This document shows positions 1 through 8,598 of a DNA stretch of 19,508 bases, piece by piece. Positions within the stretch are counted from its first letter, which is position 1. Every line of letters begins with the position of its first letter. A program made the position numbers and the translations under genes. The stretch covers positions 1 to 19,508 of the forward strand of contig JAUZOU010000017.1 in the NCBI GenBank assembly GCA_030706285.1, read 5' to 3'. Under the pieces are notes generated by a model, which was given only the letters and a program-made list of their open reading frames with translations, ran no database searches and was not told where the DNA came from. The DNA is from Bacteroidota bacterium (GTDB taxonomy: Bacteria > Bacteroidota > Bacteroidia > Bacteroidales > UBA1402).

Positions 1-1
1 G

Positions 2-3000
2 ACCATCCTGGCATTATGCATGGCTGTCCATGTAAATGCACTATATGCAAAAACGTTTAAGACAGAACCTTCCCATTACATCCTTATTAATGGCATTAAT
101 GATTGTGACAGTGATTTTCAGGATATGGCTTCCACTTATGGAAAAGCGTACGGTCGTGACGTCCCGGTAGGAGCCGGATTTATTCTGTCCTTATTTAATG
201 AGGCTCCGGATCGTGCCGAGTTGCGACTGAATCATTACTTAGCATTGTCTCAAAAATACGATATCCCGGTATTGGTCCAGTTAGATGTGGAAAGTTGGTG
301 GAATAATCGACCTGATCTGTGGAACTGGTGGGACAAAAATAAACCAGGGTATAATCCCAATAACCGGAATAATGTTGAATGGACCGATTGGACACCGGAT
401 TCCGCTGTTCAGATCGGATGGCGCGACTGGGGTCGTCAGTTGCGTGTATTACCCATGCCAAATCTAATGAGCCCGGCTTATCGAAGCGCAGCACATACCG
501 AATTGGAGCGGCATATCCGTCTTGTTGTGAAATGGTGGAAATCACTTCCCGATGACCGAAAATATCTGTTGGTGGGTATCAAGCTGGGATGGGAAAGTTC
601 CATTGGAGTCAATAATTGGTATTATCCGAATGGAAATGCCTTATTGAACAAAGCTTCGGAAATGGATCCGCAATATGGACTTAATACGGATAAATTACCC
701 GACCGTGGTGTTAAAACCATTGGCTATGCGGCTGTTAAAACGGCCGATATAGCCAATTCCGGATCAATGACCGGAAAAATGCAGGCAGAAATAGTTCGCC
801 GCCACCTCGAAGATTTATGCAAACTGGCTTTTGAATTGGGAATGCCTCGCGAACGTTTGTTTACCCATTGCGGTGGTTGGGCAGAAGGTGAAGATAATTA
901 TTATGCCGCATTAAATCCATATTCCTGTCCAGGTTGGAGCTTTTATAAATATGCCGCAAATCCCAGACAAGATGTCACGGCAATGAATGCTGTGAAAAAA
1001 AACAAAGCCCCTTATTGGGCTGCAACCGAATGGCTGTTGAAAGGCCAACCTACTCAAAAAGCCTGGACATCAGCCATCCGTAAAACGCTCTACGATGCCA
1101 ATGCTCGTTATATGTGTATTTACAATTGGAGTGATGTGCAAAATACCCCGGGAGCCATGGAGGCTATTATAGAGGTTAGCAATACGAATAGAAATGGGGT
1201 GACTCAATATGTTGATCCGTTTATTGGAGCAGACGGTGGCGGATACGCCTTTCCTGGAGTATCAATGCCTTCTGGTATGGTCAAAGTTGGACCTGATTGC
1301 AATGATCTGACCGAAAATTCCGGATGGGACAAACGAGGTAATATTGTTGGTTTCAGTCATACACACCTTTGTGGTTCTGGTGGTGGTTGCAAGTATGGCA
1401 ATATTTTAATAATGCCGACAACTGGTGACATCAACCCGCTGGATTATTCATCCCCCCATCAGAACGATCGGTCAGAAATCGGTTTGTATACGACGGAATT
1501 GAACCGTTACCAAACCTCTGTCCGTATTTCGGCTACCAATCACGCAGCCATTCACGAATATACCTTCCGTGATTCCGAAAAGAGTAATGTCCTGATAGAC
1601 TTGGGTAGTTTCCTTGCATCTATAGAACGTCAGGAATTTGTTGGCTCCGAAGTAACTATTCTTTCTGATACCGAGGTGGAAGGTTTTAGCCGGATTCGGG
1701 GCGGTTGGAACTTTGGGCGTGCCTATACTGTTTATTTTTACGCTAAGTTTGACCATCCTTGCATCGCTTCCGGAACCTGGAAATCCGGTAAGGTTTTTCC
1801 CGGTGTTGTTTCTCAGTTTGACAGTAACGAAAAGACCGGAGCTTATTTAACGTTTAACACCAAAGACCATAAACAAGTAAAAGTAAAAGTGGGGATTTCC
1901 TACATGGGCACCAACAAAGCACGTCAAAATGCCTCCGAGATTCGGGATTGGAATCTTGACGAAGTGAAAGTAAAAGCTGTCAATGCCTGGGAAGATATTC
2001 TCGGAAAAGTGAAAGTGGAAGGTGGAACCGAAGATATTAAAAAGATTTTCTATTCCTCCATGTATCGCATATTTCTTCAACCGACCAATTATAAGGATGA
2101 AAATCCGCTCTGGAAGTCAACAGCTCCTTATTATGGTGATTATCATGCCATTTGGGATACCTATCGAGCTACTCATCCATTCATTAATTTGCTTCGTCCT
2201 ACGATAGGAGCCGAAATGGTGGAATCACTGGTTGATATTTATCGCTTTGATCATTATATGCCTGATGCTCGCAGCAGTCACGACAATGGACGCGTTCAGG
2301 GAGGCACCAATTGTGACATGCTGGTGGCTGATGCATTGGTAAAAGGATTAAAAGGTATTGATTACAAAACGGCTTTGCAGGCAATGATCAAGAATGCAAC
2401 TGTTCCCCCTGGCGATGACGAGCGCAAACAGGGAAGGGGTGGCCTGTGGGACTATAACCGTTTAGGCTATGTTTCCACCGATTTTGAACGATGTGGAACC
2501 CGTACGCTCGAATATTCTGCCAACGACTATGCCATCGCTACGGTTGCCAAAAGATTGGGAGAAACGGCGATCTATGAAAAATACAAAAAGAAGGCTTCCA
2601 GCTGGGAAAATATGTGGAACCCGGATATTGAAAGCATGGGCTTTAAAGGTTTCATATGGCCCCGCCATTCTGATGGAAGCTGGATGGATACCACTCAGTT
2701 CACTGTATTCTCATCAGGCTCGTTAGAATCGCCGTTTTATGAAACATTTTCATGGGAGTATTCTTTCTATGTGCCTCAGGATATGAAACATCTGATTGAA
2801 AAAATGGGAGGTGCCCAAACATTCATTAATCGATTGGATGCATATTTTAATAAATCGTTTTCCGGCAAACGGGATGATCTATTGTTTTATACCAAATTGG
2901 TGGGTATGTGTCAAATTTCAAATGAACCTTGTTTTCTGACCCCTTCGTTGTATGCCTATGTGAATCAACCCTATAAAACGGCAAAAATTGTTCGGTACAT

Positions 3001-3382
3001 TCTCAATAAAATGTATACTTCCCAGCGTGACGGTGTTCCGGGAAACGACGATTCCGGATCTATGGGTGCCTGGTATGCTTTTCATTCCCTAGGTTTTTTC
3101 CCGAATGCAGGTCAAGATGTGTATTTGATTTCAAGCCCTGTCTTTACCAAATCAACGATAACGCTCGAAAATGGTCGAAAAGTGATCATAGAGGCAAAAA
3201 ATGCCAATTCTAAAAATATTTATATTCAATCTTGCAAGCTCAATGGAAAGCCATTCAACAACTGCTGGTTTAGCCAAGAGAACATTGAAAATGGCGCGAA
3301 ATTCGAATTTGTCATGGGTGAAAAGCCTTCAATATGGGCTGCTAACGGTGTATTGCCTCCGTCCATGTCTGATGAGCAATAA
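2..3382 (+). CDS. Two-domain glycosidase: GH-A-like TIM barrel fused to GH92 alpha-mannosidase-like domain (5' partial)
   Basis: The frame is open to the left edge. Residues encoded just before the Met at 20 continue into a hydrophobic stretch ending in ALYA, so this looks like the inside of a signal peptide with the true start outside the window. Numbering from Met 20: residues about 15-385 look like a clan GH-A TIM barrel, with a candidate acid/base Glu192 (GWES) and nucleophile Glu337 (ATEW). Residues about 393-1105 match GH92: VDPFIG at the start, HTHLCGSG (447-454), YETFSWEYS with the expected catalytic acid Glu908, and GNDDSGSMGAWY (1008-1019) with the catalytic-base aspartates. GH92 enzymes are Ca-dependent inverting alpha-mannosidases. 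The usual NEPSHH-type substrate loop reads NEPCFLTP (968-975), so specificity may differ. The fusion is uncommon as far as I know. The GH92 call is firm; the barrel's family is not recognised. Twelve bases separate it from the rhamnosidase gene. Confidence 0.88.
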   Translation, partial: TILALCMAVHVNALYAKTFKTEPSHYILINGINDCDSDFQDMASTYGKAYGRDVPVGAGFILSLFNEAPDRAELRLNHYLALSQKYDIPVLVQLDVESWWNNRPDLWNWWDKNKPGYNPNNRNNVEWTDWTPDSAVQIGWRDWGRQLRVLPMPNLMSPAYRSAAHTELERHIRLVVKWWKSLPDDRKYLLVGIKLGWESSIGVNNWYYPNGNALLNKASEMDPQYGLNTDKLPDRGVKTIGYAAVKTADIANSGSMTGKMQAEIVRRHLEDLCKLAFELGMPRERLFTHCGGWAEGEDNYYAALNPYSCPGWSFYKYAANPRQDVTAMNAVKKNKAPYWAATEWLLKGQPTQKAWTSAIRKTLYDANARYMCIYNWSDVQNTPGAMEAIIEVSNTNRNGVTQYVDPFIGADGGGYAFPGVSMPSGMVKVGPDCNDLTENSGWDKRGNIVGFSHTHLCGSGGGCKYGNILIMPTTGDINPLDYSSPHQNDRSEIGLYTTELNRYQTSVRISATNHAAIHEYTFRDSEKSNVLIDLGSFLASIERQEFVGSEVTILSDTEVEGFSRIRGGWNFGRAYTVYFYAKFDHPCIASGTWKSGKVFPGVVSQFDSNEKTGAYLTFNTKDHKQVKVKVGISYMGTNKARQNASEIRDWNLDEVKVKAVNAWEDILGKVKVEGGTEDIKKIFYSSMYRIFLQPTNYKDENPLWKSTAPYYGDYHAIWDTYRATHPFINLLRPTIGAEMVESLVDIYRFDHYMPDARSSHDNGRVQGGTNCDMLVADALVKGLKGIDYKTALQAMIKNATVPPGDDERKQGRGGLWDYNRLGYVSTDFERCGTRTLEYSANDYAIATVAKRLGETAIYEKYKKKASSWENMWNPDIESMGFKGFIWPRHSDGSWMDTTQFTVFSSGSLESPFYETFSWEYSFYVPQDMKHLIEKMGGAQTFINRLDAYFNKSFSGKRDDLLFYTKLVGMCQISNEPCFLTPSLYAYVNQPYKTAKIVRYILNKMYTSQRDGVPGNDDSGSMGAWYAFHSLGFFPNAGQDVYLISSPVFTKSTITLENGRKVIIEAKNANSKNIYIQSCKLNGKPFNNCWFSQENIENGAKFEFVMGEKPSIWAANGVLPPSMSDEQ

Positions 3383-3394
3383 AAGAGTAAAAAA

Positions 3395-6037
3395 ATGAAA
3401 AAATGCAGCTTAATCTTATTAGTTCTCATTGTCACCGGAAGTTTACAGGCCAAAACAAAAGTGGTGAATCTCCGGTGCGAATATATGGTTCAGCCCCTTG
3501 GCATTGATGTGCCGCAGCCACGGTTAAGCTGGGAAATTCAAGCAACTAAATCATTTATACAAACAGGATATCAAATACGAATAGCTTCTCGAGAGGAATT
3601 AGTAAGAGAGGGTAACTGTGATTGGATTTCTGATAAAGTTCTTTCTAAGCAAAACGTTGTTCCTTATACAGGGGACAACGCTTTGCTATCCCATCATACT
3701 TATTATTGGAATGTAACTGTTTGGGATCAAAATGGACGATCCTATCGTTCATCTATTGCCAGGTTTGAAACTGCCAAAATGAAGATAGCCGATTGGAAAG
3801 GTCGATGGATTAGTGACAGTCGTGATAAATTTTATAGTCCGGCCCCCATGTTCCGAAAATCTTTTCAAGTAACGAAAACCGTCAAACAGGCTCGCATGTA
3901 TGTGTCAGGTGTAGGTTATTACAAACTATATATTGATGGCAAAAAGGTCGGAAATCATATTTTGGATCCTGGTTATACCCATTACAACAAGCGCAATCTA
4001 TATGCTACTTACGATGTCGGTCCTTTACTAAAACCGGGTGAAAATGTCCTTTCTGCCGTCTTAGGCAATGGCTTTTTTAATATGCAGTCCGTGGCAGTCT
4101 GGAATTTTGATGCCGCTGTATGGCGAAACCGTCCCCAAATGATCGGTGAACTGCACATTGAATATGCCGATGGTCAAAAGCAAGTGGTGGTTACAGATAG
4201 CAGTTGGCGAACCATAACAGGCCCTTATCTCTACAATAGCCTTTATTCAGGAGATACATACGATGCTAGGTTAGAACTGGAAGGTTGGCGTTTAGCGGGG
4301 TTTGATGATTCAAAATGGTTACAAACTCAGGAGGTTTCCGCACCGGCACCCATTTTGGAATCTCAGGTCATGCCTGCCATTTGTATAAAAAAAGAAATTC
4401 ATCCTGTTTCGGTCAAGGTATTTAGCAAGAAGCTTTATGTTTTTGATATGGGTGAGAATTTTTCCGGCATTTGCCAGATTTGTTTAAAGGGTAAAGCTGG
4501 TACCAGAATCACCTTAAAACATGGAGAATTGATTGATTCAACCGGACGTGTAGACCAGTCCAATATCTCAATCCATTTCCATGCAAACGAAAATAGAAAC
4601 CCTCAGCCGAAGATTGATTCAAATGATCATTTTCAAACTGATACATACATTCTAAATGGTAAAGGGGTAGAAACCTTCATGCCTGATTTTACTTATCATG
4701 GTTTTCAGTATGTTGAAGTTGAAAGCAGCGAACCCATTACCTTGTCAACCAAAAATCTGTGTGCATTTTTTATTCACTCAGATGTAACCCCTGTTGGACA
4801 GTTCAGCTGCTCTAATTCGTTATTGAATAAAATATGGAAGGCAACAAACCAATCTTACTTATCAAACCTTGAAAGCATCCCTACCGATTGTCCTCAACGA
4901 GAGAAAAACGGGTGGACGGCAGATGCCTGGCTTTCCATGGATGCCGGTTTGCTTTCTTTCGATGGCATTAAGGTTTATGAAAAATGGGTGAATGACATGG
5001 TAGACAATCAACAGCAAAATGGTGCCATTTCGGGTATAATTCCAAGTTCAGAATGGGGCTTTGGTGATGGATTCGGTCCGGTATGGACCTCCGTCTTGTT
5101 TATGGTTCCAAACACACTTGATCGTTATTATGGCGATATGACAGCCATTAGAAAAATTTATCCAACTTGTGAACGCTATTTGAAATTTGCTGGTTCGTAC
5201 GAAAAAGACGGTTTAATTGATACTGGCTTAGGCGATTGGGTTTATTACAAAACGACCACTTCCACTACTTTTACATCGAGTTGTTTCTACTATCTTCAGA
5301 ATAAATTAATGGCTCAATTTGCAGTAAAATTGGGAAGGAACGCCACGCCATATCTGAACAAAGCAATACAGTTAAAGGATGCCATTAATAAACGATTTTT
5401 CGATCCTGATCTGGCAATATATGACCAAGGTTCTCAAACAGCCCAATCAACGGCACTCTATGTTGGAATTGTGCCTGATGGGTACGAACAAAAAGTGGCG
5501 GCACGTTTGTGTGAAAGCGTTAAAGCCACCAATCATCATTTGGATTTTGGGATGATTGGTAGCAAGTGTGTACCCGCCATGTTAACAAAATATGGCTATG
5601 TAGAAGATGCCTATCAAATGATTTCCCAGGAAACAACTCCATCCTGGGGTGCCTGGATCAAGGGCCGTGGTATGACCACGTTGCCCGAGGTCTGGGTAAT
5701 CAATCCCGGAGTTGTCAAAGATGCGTCTCTAAATCATATATTTTTGGGTGATGTTAGTGCCTGGATGAATAATGCTTTAGCTGGCATCAATTTCGATGAT
5801 CAGAACAAAGGATTCCGGCACATCATTATCCATCCTCATTTTGTAAAAGATTTGTCATGGGTGAAAGGAAGTTACCGCTCAGTCAATGGTCTGATTCGTT
5901 CCGAATGGGAAAAGAAAGGCAATCTGGTGCTATTGAAAGTGGAAATTCCCGCCAATACGACTGCCACCGTTATTATTGGAAAGTCCTTTGAAATTGGAAG
6001 CGGAAGACATTCTTTTGCGATTGATCTTAATCGTTAA
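3395..6037 (+). CDS. Secreted GH78 alpha-L-rhamnosidase
   Basis: This 880-residue protein should hydrolyse terminal alpha-L-rhamnose from plant or bacterial glycans by inversion. Residues 1-19 are a signal peptide (cleavage near LQA/K). Then come a fibronectin-like N-domain (about 22-125, LRCEYMVQPLGIDVPQPRLSW), the Bac_rhamnosid_N beta-sandwich (about 150-320), a concanavalin-like domain (about 330-440), the (alpha/alpha)6 catalytic barrel (about 450-790) and a C-terminal beta domain. The GH78 signature DCPQREKNGWTADA lies at 498-511, with Glu503 in the place of the general acid. TLPEVW gives Glu765 as the likely base, followed by SLNH (His781). Length and domain order are typical of Bacteroidota GH78. 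The start is the only Met that gives a signal peptide. It follows the GH92 fusion gene by 12 bases, so the two are probably co-transcribed. No clear terminator follows. Confidence 0.95.
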   Translation: MKKCSLILLVLIVTGSLQAKTKVVNLRCEYMVQPLGIDVPQPRLSWEIQATKSFIQTGYQIRIASREELVREGNCDWISDKVLSKQNVVPYTGDNALLSHHTYYWNVTVWDQNGRSYRSSIARFETAKMKIADWKGRWISDSRDKFYSPAPMFRKSFQVTKTVKQARMYVSGVGYYKLYIDGKKVGNHILDPGYTHYNKRNLYATYDVGPLLKPGENVLSAVLGNGFFNMQSVAVWNFDAAVWRNRPQMIGELHIEYADGQKQVVVTDSSWRTITGPYLYNSLYSGDTYDARLELEGWRLAGFDDSKWLQTQEVSAPAPILESQVMPAICIKKEIHPVSVKVFSKKLYVFDMGENFSGICQICLKGKAGTRITLKHGELIDSTGRVDQSNISIHFHANENRNPQPKIDSNDHFQTDTYILNGKGVETFMPDFTYHGFQYVEVESSEPITLSTKNLCAFFIHSDVTPVGQFSCSNSLLNKIWKATNQSYLSNLESIPTDCPQREKNGWTADAWLSMDAGLLSFDGIKVYEKWVNDMVDNQQQNGAISGIIPSSEWGFGDGFGPVWTSVLFMVPNTLDRYYGDMTAIRKIYPTCERYLKFAGSYEKDGLIDTGLGDWVYYKTTTSTTFTSSCFYYLQNKLMAQFAVKLGRNATPYLNKAIQLKDAINKRFFDPDLAIYDQGSQTAQSTALYVGIVPDGYEQKVAARLCESVKATNHHLDFGMIGSKCVPAMLTKYGYVEDAYQMISQETTPSWGAWIKGRGMTTLPEVWVINPGVVKDASLNHIFLGDVSAWMNNALAGINFDDQNKGFRHIIIHPHFVKDLSWVKGSYRSVNGLIRSEWEKKGNLVLLKVEIPANTTATVIIGKSFEIGSGRHSFAIDLNR

Positions 6038-6200
6038 ATACTTTTTTATATGAATAAAAAGATTTTCCGGAGGAAATCCATTTTGCTTGACAACGAAAGA
6101 GAAGTACGGCATAGCATAGAAGGCTAAACGGTCAAAGTTTCGCCTCCAACTCATAAAGACCACAACCCGATATCTGTCAGCGATATATAATTCTGAGTTT

Positions 6201-6676
6201 TCACTTGACACGGACGGTATAGTCCATCTCGTATTGGGCGTAGTAAAGATTGCCATTCTTGGCGATGGATATGCCCTCAGGATAGCCACGGCTCATATCG
6301 ATTGCCTTGATCTTTTTAAAGACCGTACTGCCTATCAATATCTTTAGCTTCGTATGCAATGCGGCCCCGACGCTTTGTCCCTGAAAGAGCCTCCATCTCG
6401 CTCAAATTCCAATCTTTCGGGAAGATGAACTGTTGGCTCTCCTCTATGGTTGCATACAGGCAGGCAATGCCAGGGTGGAAACAGTTTTGCTCATCGAGCG
6501 TGCCCCAATGCTTGTAGGTATAGTGCTTGACTTCGCCCTCGTCCATGGTGTAGGGCTTTTTTGATGCGTATCGGTGTTTCCCGTTCGTATCATAGCCATG
6601 AAGGCATCCTCCTGTATCCAACCACAGCCATGCCTTATGCCACGGTATGCTTAAGCATTCTTTTTAATTCTGACAT
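6201..6676 (-). pseudogene. Unrecognised gene broken by two +1 frameshifts
   Basis: Three reading frames join into one plausible protein of about 157 residues. An ATG at 6676 begins MSELKRMLKH and runs into a stop. One extra base near 6646 moves to the frame reading PWHKAWLWLDTGG, which is open to 6316. A second extra base near 6376-6381 moves to the frame reading SVGAALHTKLKILIGSTVF, which ends at 6201 with DYTVRVK. Removing two bases makes the length divisible by three. Both frameshifts being +1 suggests either recent inactivation or errors in the sequence. The ATG lies 8 bases after the stop of the SnoaL-like gene, so it was probably the last gene of that operon. I do not recognise the family; it has no signal peptide and no membrane segment. 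Confidence 0.6.
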
Positions 6677-6684
6677 GTTCTAAC

Positions 6685-7155
6685 CTATTCGGGACACCCC
6701 ACAACCATATCCTGGGCTGCAATAATCTGCCACTTTCCATCCCTTTTAAGCCAGGTATCTGTCCACACCAAGCAACGTTTGAATTCCTTTCCATCGGCTC
6801 CTTTGCGAATGCAGCTTTCATTCCCATAAGCTATAGCTACCACCTCACCAAAGAATTGAATCTTTACATCTCCAAGCCGGCATTGACGGTCAAAATGATT
6901 CATATCGGTTGACATAGCCTGGTCTTTCCCAAATCGGGAGCCATCTGGAGCTGTCCACTGAAATTCATCAGCGAACACTTCTTTTAGCCCTGGTTGTGGA
7001 CTACAGTTTGATTCCGCCCACATTTTCTCCTTTGCAATAAGCTCCATGGCTACGCTATCGTCAGATGCAGCCCAATGCGCCTTTTGTGCTGAAACGGATA
7101 CAGAGATAAAAAGGGCTGTGCATAACACTGAAGTGAAAATAGTTTTCTTTCTCAT
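6685..7155 (-). CDS. Exported SnoaL/DUF4440-like (NTF2 fold) protein
   Basis: This 156-residue protein has a clear signal peptide (residues 1-23, cleaved near VSAQ/K), so it acts in the periplasm. The mature part has the size and pattern of an NTF2-like/DUF4440 domain: an N-terminal helix containing AKEKMWAESN, a segment LKEVFADEFQWTAPDGSRFGKDQ, and closing strands VWTDTWLKRDGKWQIIAAQD. Members of this fold are small cone-shaped domains that bind or isomerise small molecules; the substrate here cannot be told. Two cysteines in the body (about 51 and 91) and two further on might form disulphides. It sits 35 bases after the DJ-1/PfpI gene and 8 bases before the frameshifted gene, so the three look like one operon. 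Confidence 0.8.
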   Translation of the reverse strand: MRKKTIFTSVLCTALFISVSVSAQKAHWAASDDSVAMELIAKEKMWAESNCSPQPGLKEVFADEFQWTAPDGSRFGKDQAMSTDMNHFDRQCRLGDVKIQFFGEVVAIAYGNESCIRKGADGKEFKRCLVWTDTWLKRDGKWQIIAAQDMVVGCPE

Positions 7156-7190
7156 GAGTACAGTGTTTTTAAATTAGTATCTCAAATCTT

Positions 7191-7835
7191 TTATTTTTCA
7201 GTCTTCCGTCTATTGGCCACCATTTCAACCAACTCCTTTGGAGCTGTTCGAGGTGATCCGGAATTGAATGGCGGTTGAGGATCATACTCCATTCCCAATT
7301 GGACAATTTGGGCGTACTTTTCCCCCATTATCAGGCTCAACAAGTACAACGCCATATCTATCCCCGCTGAGACGCCGGCCGATGTCAACAGTTTACCATC
7401 CTGAACATATCTCTCATCAACAATATCCGAACAATAAGCTGCCAATTGCGCCTTCCGGTTCCAGTGGGTCGTTGCTTTGCGGTCTTTTAACAGCCCGGCA
7501 GCGCCCAATAACAAGGAGCCGGAGCATACTGAAACCGTCCATTTTGAATGCATGTGGGCATTCGTTATCCAGTTTATCACCTGATGATTTGTCAACAGTA
7601 CATCAATCCCAAAGCCTCCGGGAATCAATACAATATCCGCTGTTGGCAAGTACTCAAATGAAGTATCCGCCACCAGCTGAAACCCTTTCGAATCCTGATA
7701 AACACCGGTTGTCTCAGCAACAAAATAGATTTTCGAATTCGGAATCTTCGAAAGTACCTCGTATGGACCGACCACATCAAGGGCTGTAAAATTGTCAAAC
7801 AGCAATATGGCTATCTTCATTTCTTCCTGTTTCAT
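7191..7835 (-). CDS. DJ-1/PfpI family protein, isocyanide-hydratase-like
   Basis: A 214-residue cytoplasmic protein of the class I glutamine-amidotransferase-like (DJ-1/PfpI) superfamily. Visible motifs are FDNFTALDVVGPYEVL near the N-terminus, IPGGFG (71-76), the nucleophile elbow VCSGSLLLGAAGLL with Cys104, and the downstream ATTHW. The pattern LD(x)xGP with Asp20 plus the Cys elbow is that of isocyanide hydratase (InhA/ICH) and related transcription-factor domains. In Pseudomonas ICH the nucleophile is followed by Thr; here it is Ser105. There is no C-terminal AraC helix-turn-helix, so it is an enzyme-type member. Met 1 at 7835 or Met 6 at 7820 could be the start. It heads the small operon with the SnoaL-like gene. 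The substrate is not known from sequence. Confidence 0.85.
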   Translation of the reverse strand: MKQEEMKIAILLFDNFTALDVVGPYEVLSKIPNSKIYFVAETTGVYQDSKGFQLVADTSFEYLPTADIVLIPGGFGIDVLLTNHQVINWITNAHMHSKWTVSVCSGSLLLGAAGLLKDRKATTHWNRKAQLAAYCSDIVDERYVQDGKLLTSAGVSAGIDMALYLLSLIMGEKYAQIVQLGMEYDPQPPFNSGSPRTAPKELVEMVANRRKTEK

Positions 7836-7877
7836 GGAATTAGCAGGTTATTTGAGTTAGAGGTAAGGTCTCCTAAA

Positions 7878-7903
7878 CGAGTAACTAGCCCAACGGCGAA
7901 GCC
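7878..7903 (-). other. Possible half of an attC-like cassette site
   Basis: Read on the minus strand this stretch contains TTCGCCGT, then GGCTA, then GTTA. The same blocks, with different spacers, occur at the right end of the attC-like site at 11475-11553. No left arm is visible, so this would be a relic following the decayed toxin gene. The match is short and could be chance. Confidence 0.25.
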
Positions 7904-7915
7904 AATGCGTTTGAT

Positions 7916-8084
7916 TTATAAATGGACGCCGCGTATTTTAACTTGCATCAACTCTACAAAATCTAGTTTGATCAACTCCCATTCTTTTCCCTTGAGGCAG
8001 ATTGGATTCAGGTCTTCGTCAGCCATACATGCGGATCTTTACCAAAAGAGGGGTAACCGTTTCATAGTGAAGTTTGATGGCCAC
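7916..8084 (-). pseudogene. Remnant of an AbiEii-type nucleotidyltransferase toxin gene
   Basis: Immediately after the antitoxin stop a GTG at 8084 opens a frame reading IKLHYETVTPLLVKI, which resembles the start of AbiEii-family toxins of Bacteroidota (LHYETVTPLL is the typical beginning). It stops at 8019. The next frame continues ADEDLNPICLKG and then KLDFVELMQVKI, stopping at 7916. The expected GGTxL nucleotidyltransferase motif and almost all of the normal protein are missing, so the gene has lost its body by deletion and is also frameshifted. The five-base gap after the antitoxin gene fits the normal antitoxin-toxin gene order. The family call comes from memory of a short motif and is moderate. 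Confidence 0.5.
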
Positions 8085-8088
8085 TGTC

Positions 8089-8532
8089 TCAAGTTAATTT
8101 GGTTGATAGATTGTAATATCGCGTGATCTCTTCAATCTCGTCTTTATTTCCTCTCTCGAGAACTCGTTTGATGACGGCATCCTTATATTTCGCCCAATTG
8201 ATTTTAGCGAAGTCTGTATCCCAGAATAATGATTTACGGATGTGAGGCGCTTCGGTATAAAGATTGGCGAGCTCTTTTTCCTTAGTTCGCTTTATATCAT
8301 AATGAGTTTGAAGAACAGCTAAGAAACCTTCTTCCTGTTTTAATGCATGATCAATCTTCAAGGCTTGCTCAGTGGTCAAATTACGCCTGCCAGAGATAAT
8401 GGCATTGATTGTTTGGTATGGAATGCCCGTCTCCTCAGCCAATGTGCGTTGAGTGAGTTTCATCTTTTTCAATTCCCTTTCAATAAACTTTCCAGGGTGA
8501 ATTCCTTTTATGATGTTGATGCGACGATCCAT
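8089..8532 (-). CDS. HigA-like helix-turn-helix antitoxin with C-terminal DUF6922-like domain
   Basis: The protein starting at 8532 has 147 residues. Near its start is GIHPGKFIERELKKMKLTQ, then a Cro/XRE helix-turn-helix (TLAEETGIPYQTINAIISG) of the HigA/VapI antidote type. The C-terminal third, IRKSLFWDTDFAKINWAKYK and the following VLERGN, resembles a Bacteroidota domain often paired with AbiEii toxins. It should bind its own promoter and neutralise the toxin. An upstream ATG at 8562 would add 10 residues, but it lies inside a 16 bp palindrome and upstream of a -7-like box, so 8532 is preferred. The partner toxin downstream is degraded, so this is an orphan antitoxin, possibly a relic or acting as an anti-addiction gene. 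Confidence 0.8.
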   Translation of the reverse strand: MDRRINIIKGIHPGKFIERELKKMKLTQRTLAEETGIPYQTINAIISGRRNLTTEQALKIDHALKQEEGFLAVLQTHYDIKRTKEKELANLYTEAPHIRKSLFWDTDFAKINWAKYKDAVIKRVLERGNKDEIEEITRYYNLSTKLT

Positions 8533-8549
8533 AAGTTTGGTTCTTTCTG

Positions 8550-8571
8550 CAAAAATAAACAAATTTGTTTA
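8550..8571 (-). promoter_or_regulatory. Putative promoter -7 box overlapping a 16 bp palindromic operator
   Basis: Positions 8556-8571 read TAAACAAATTTGTTTA, a perfect 16 bp palindrome. On the minus strand it is followed by TATTTTTG (8557-8550), which fits the Bacteroidetes -7 consensus TAnnTTTG and overlaps the palindrome by two bases. No -33 TTTG is seen. A repressor bound here would block the promoter, as is usual for autoregulating HigA-like antitoxins. Confidence 0.5.
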
Positions 8572-8598
8572 CTTTAGGCTCACTGATGTCCGGCAACT

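Noticed and set aside
6055..6085. Possible terminator after the GH78 gene (GATTTTCC ... GGAAATC)
   Set aside because: The arms are imperfect, the loop is too small and no T-run follows directly.
7905..8126. Plus-strand frame of 73 codons
   Set aside because: It lies opposite the antitoxin end and the toxin remnant, whose minus-strand reading is protein-like; this one is not.
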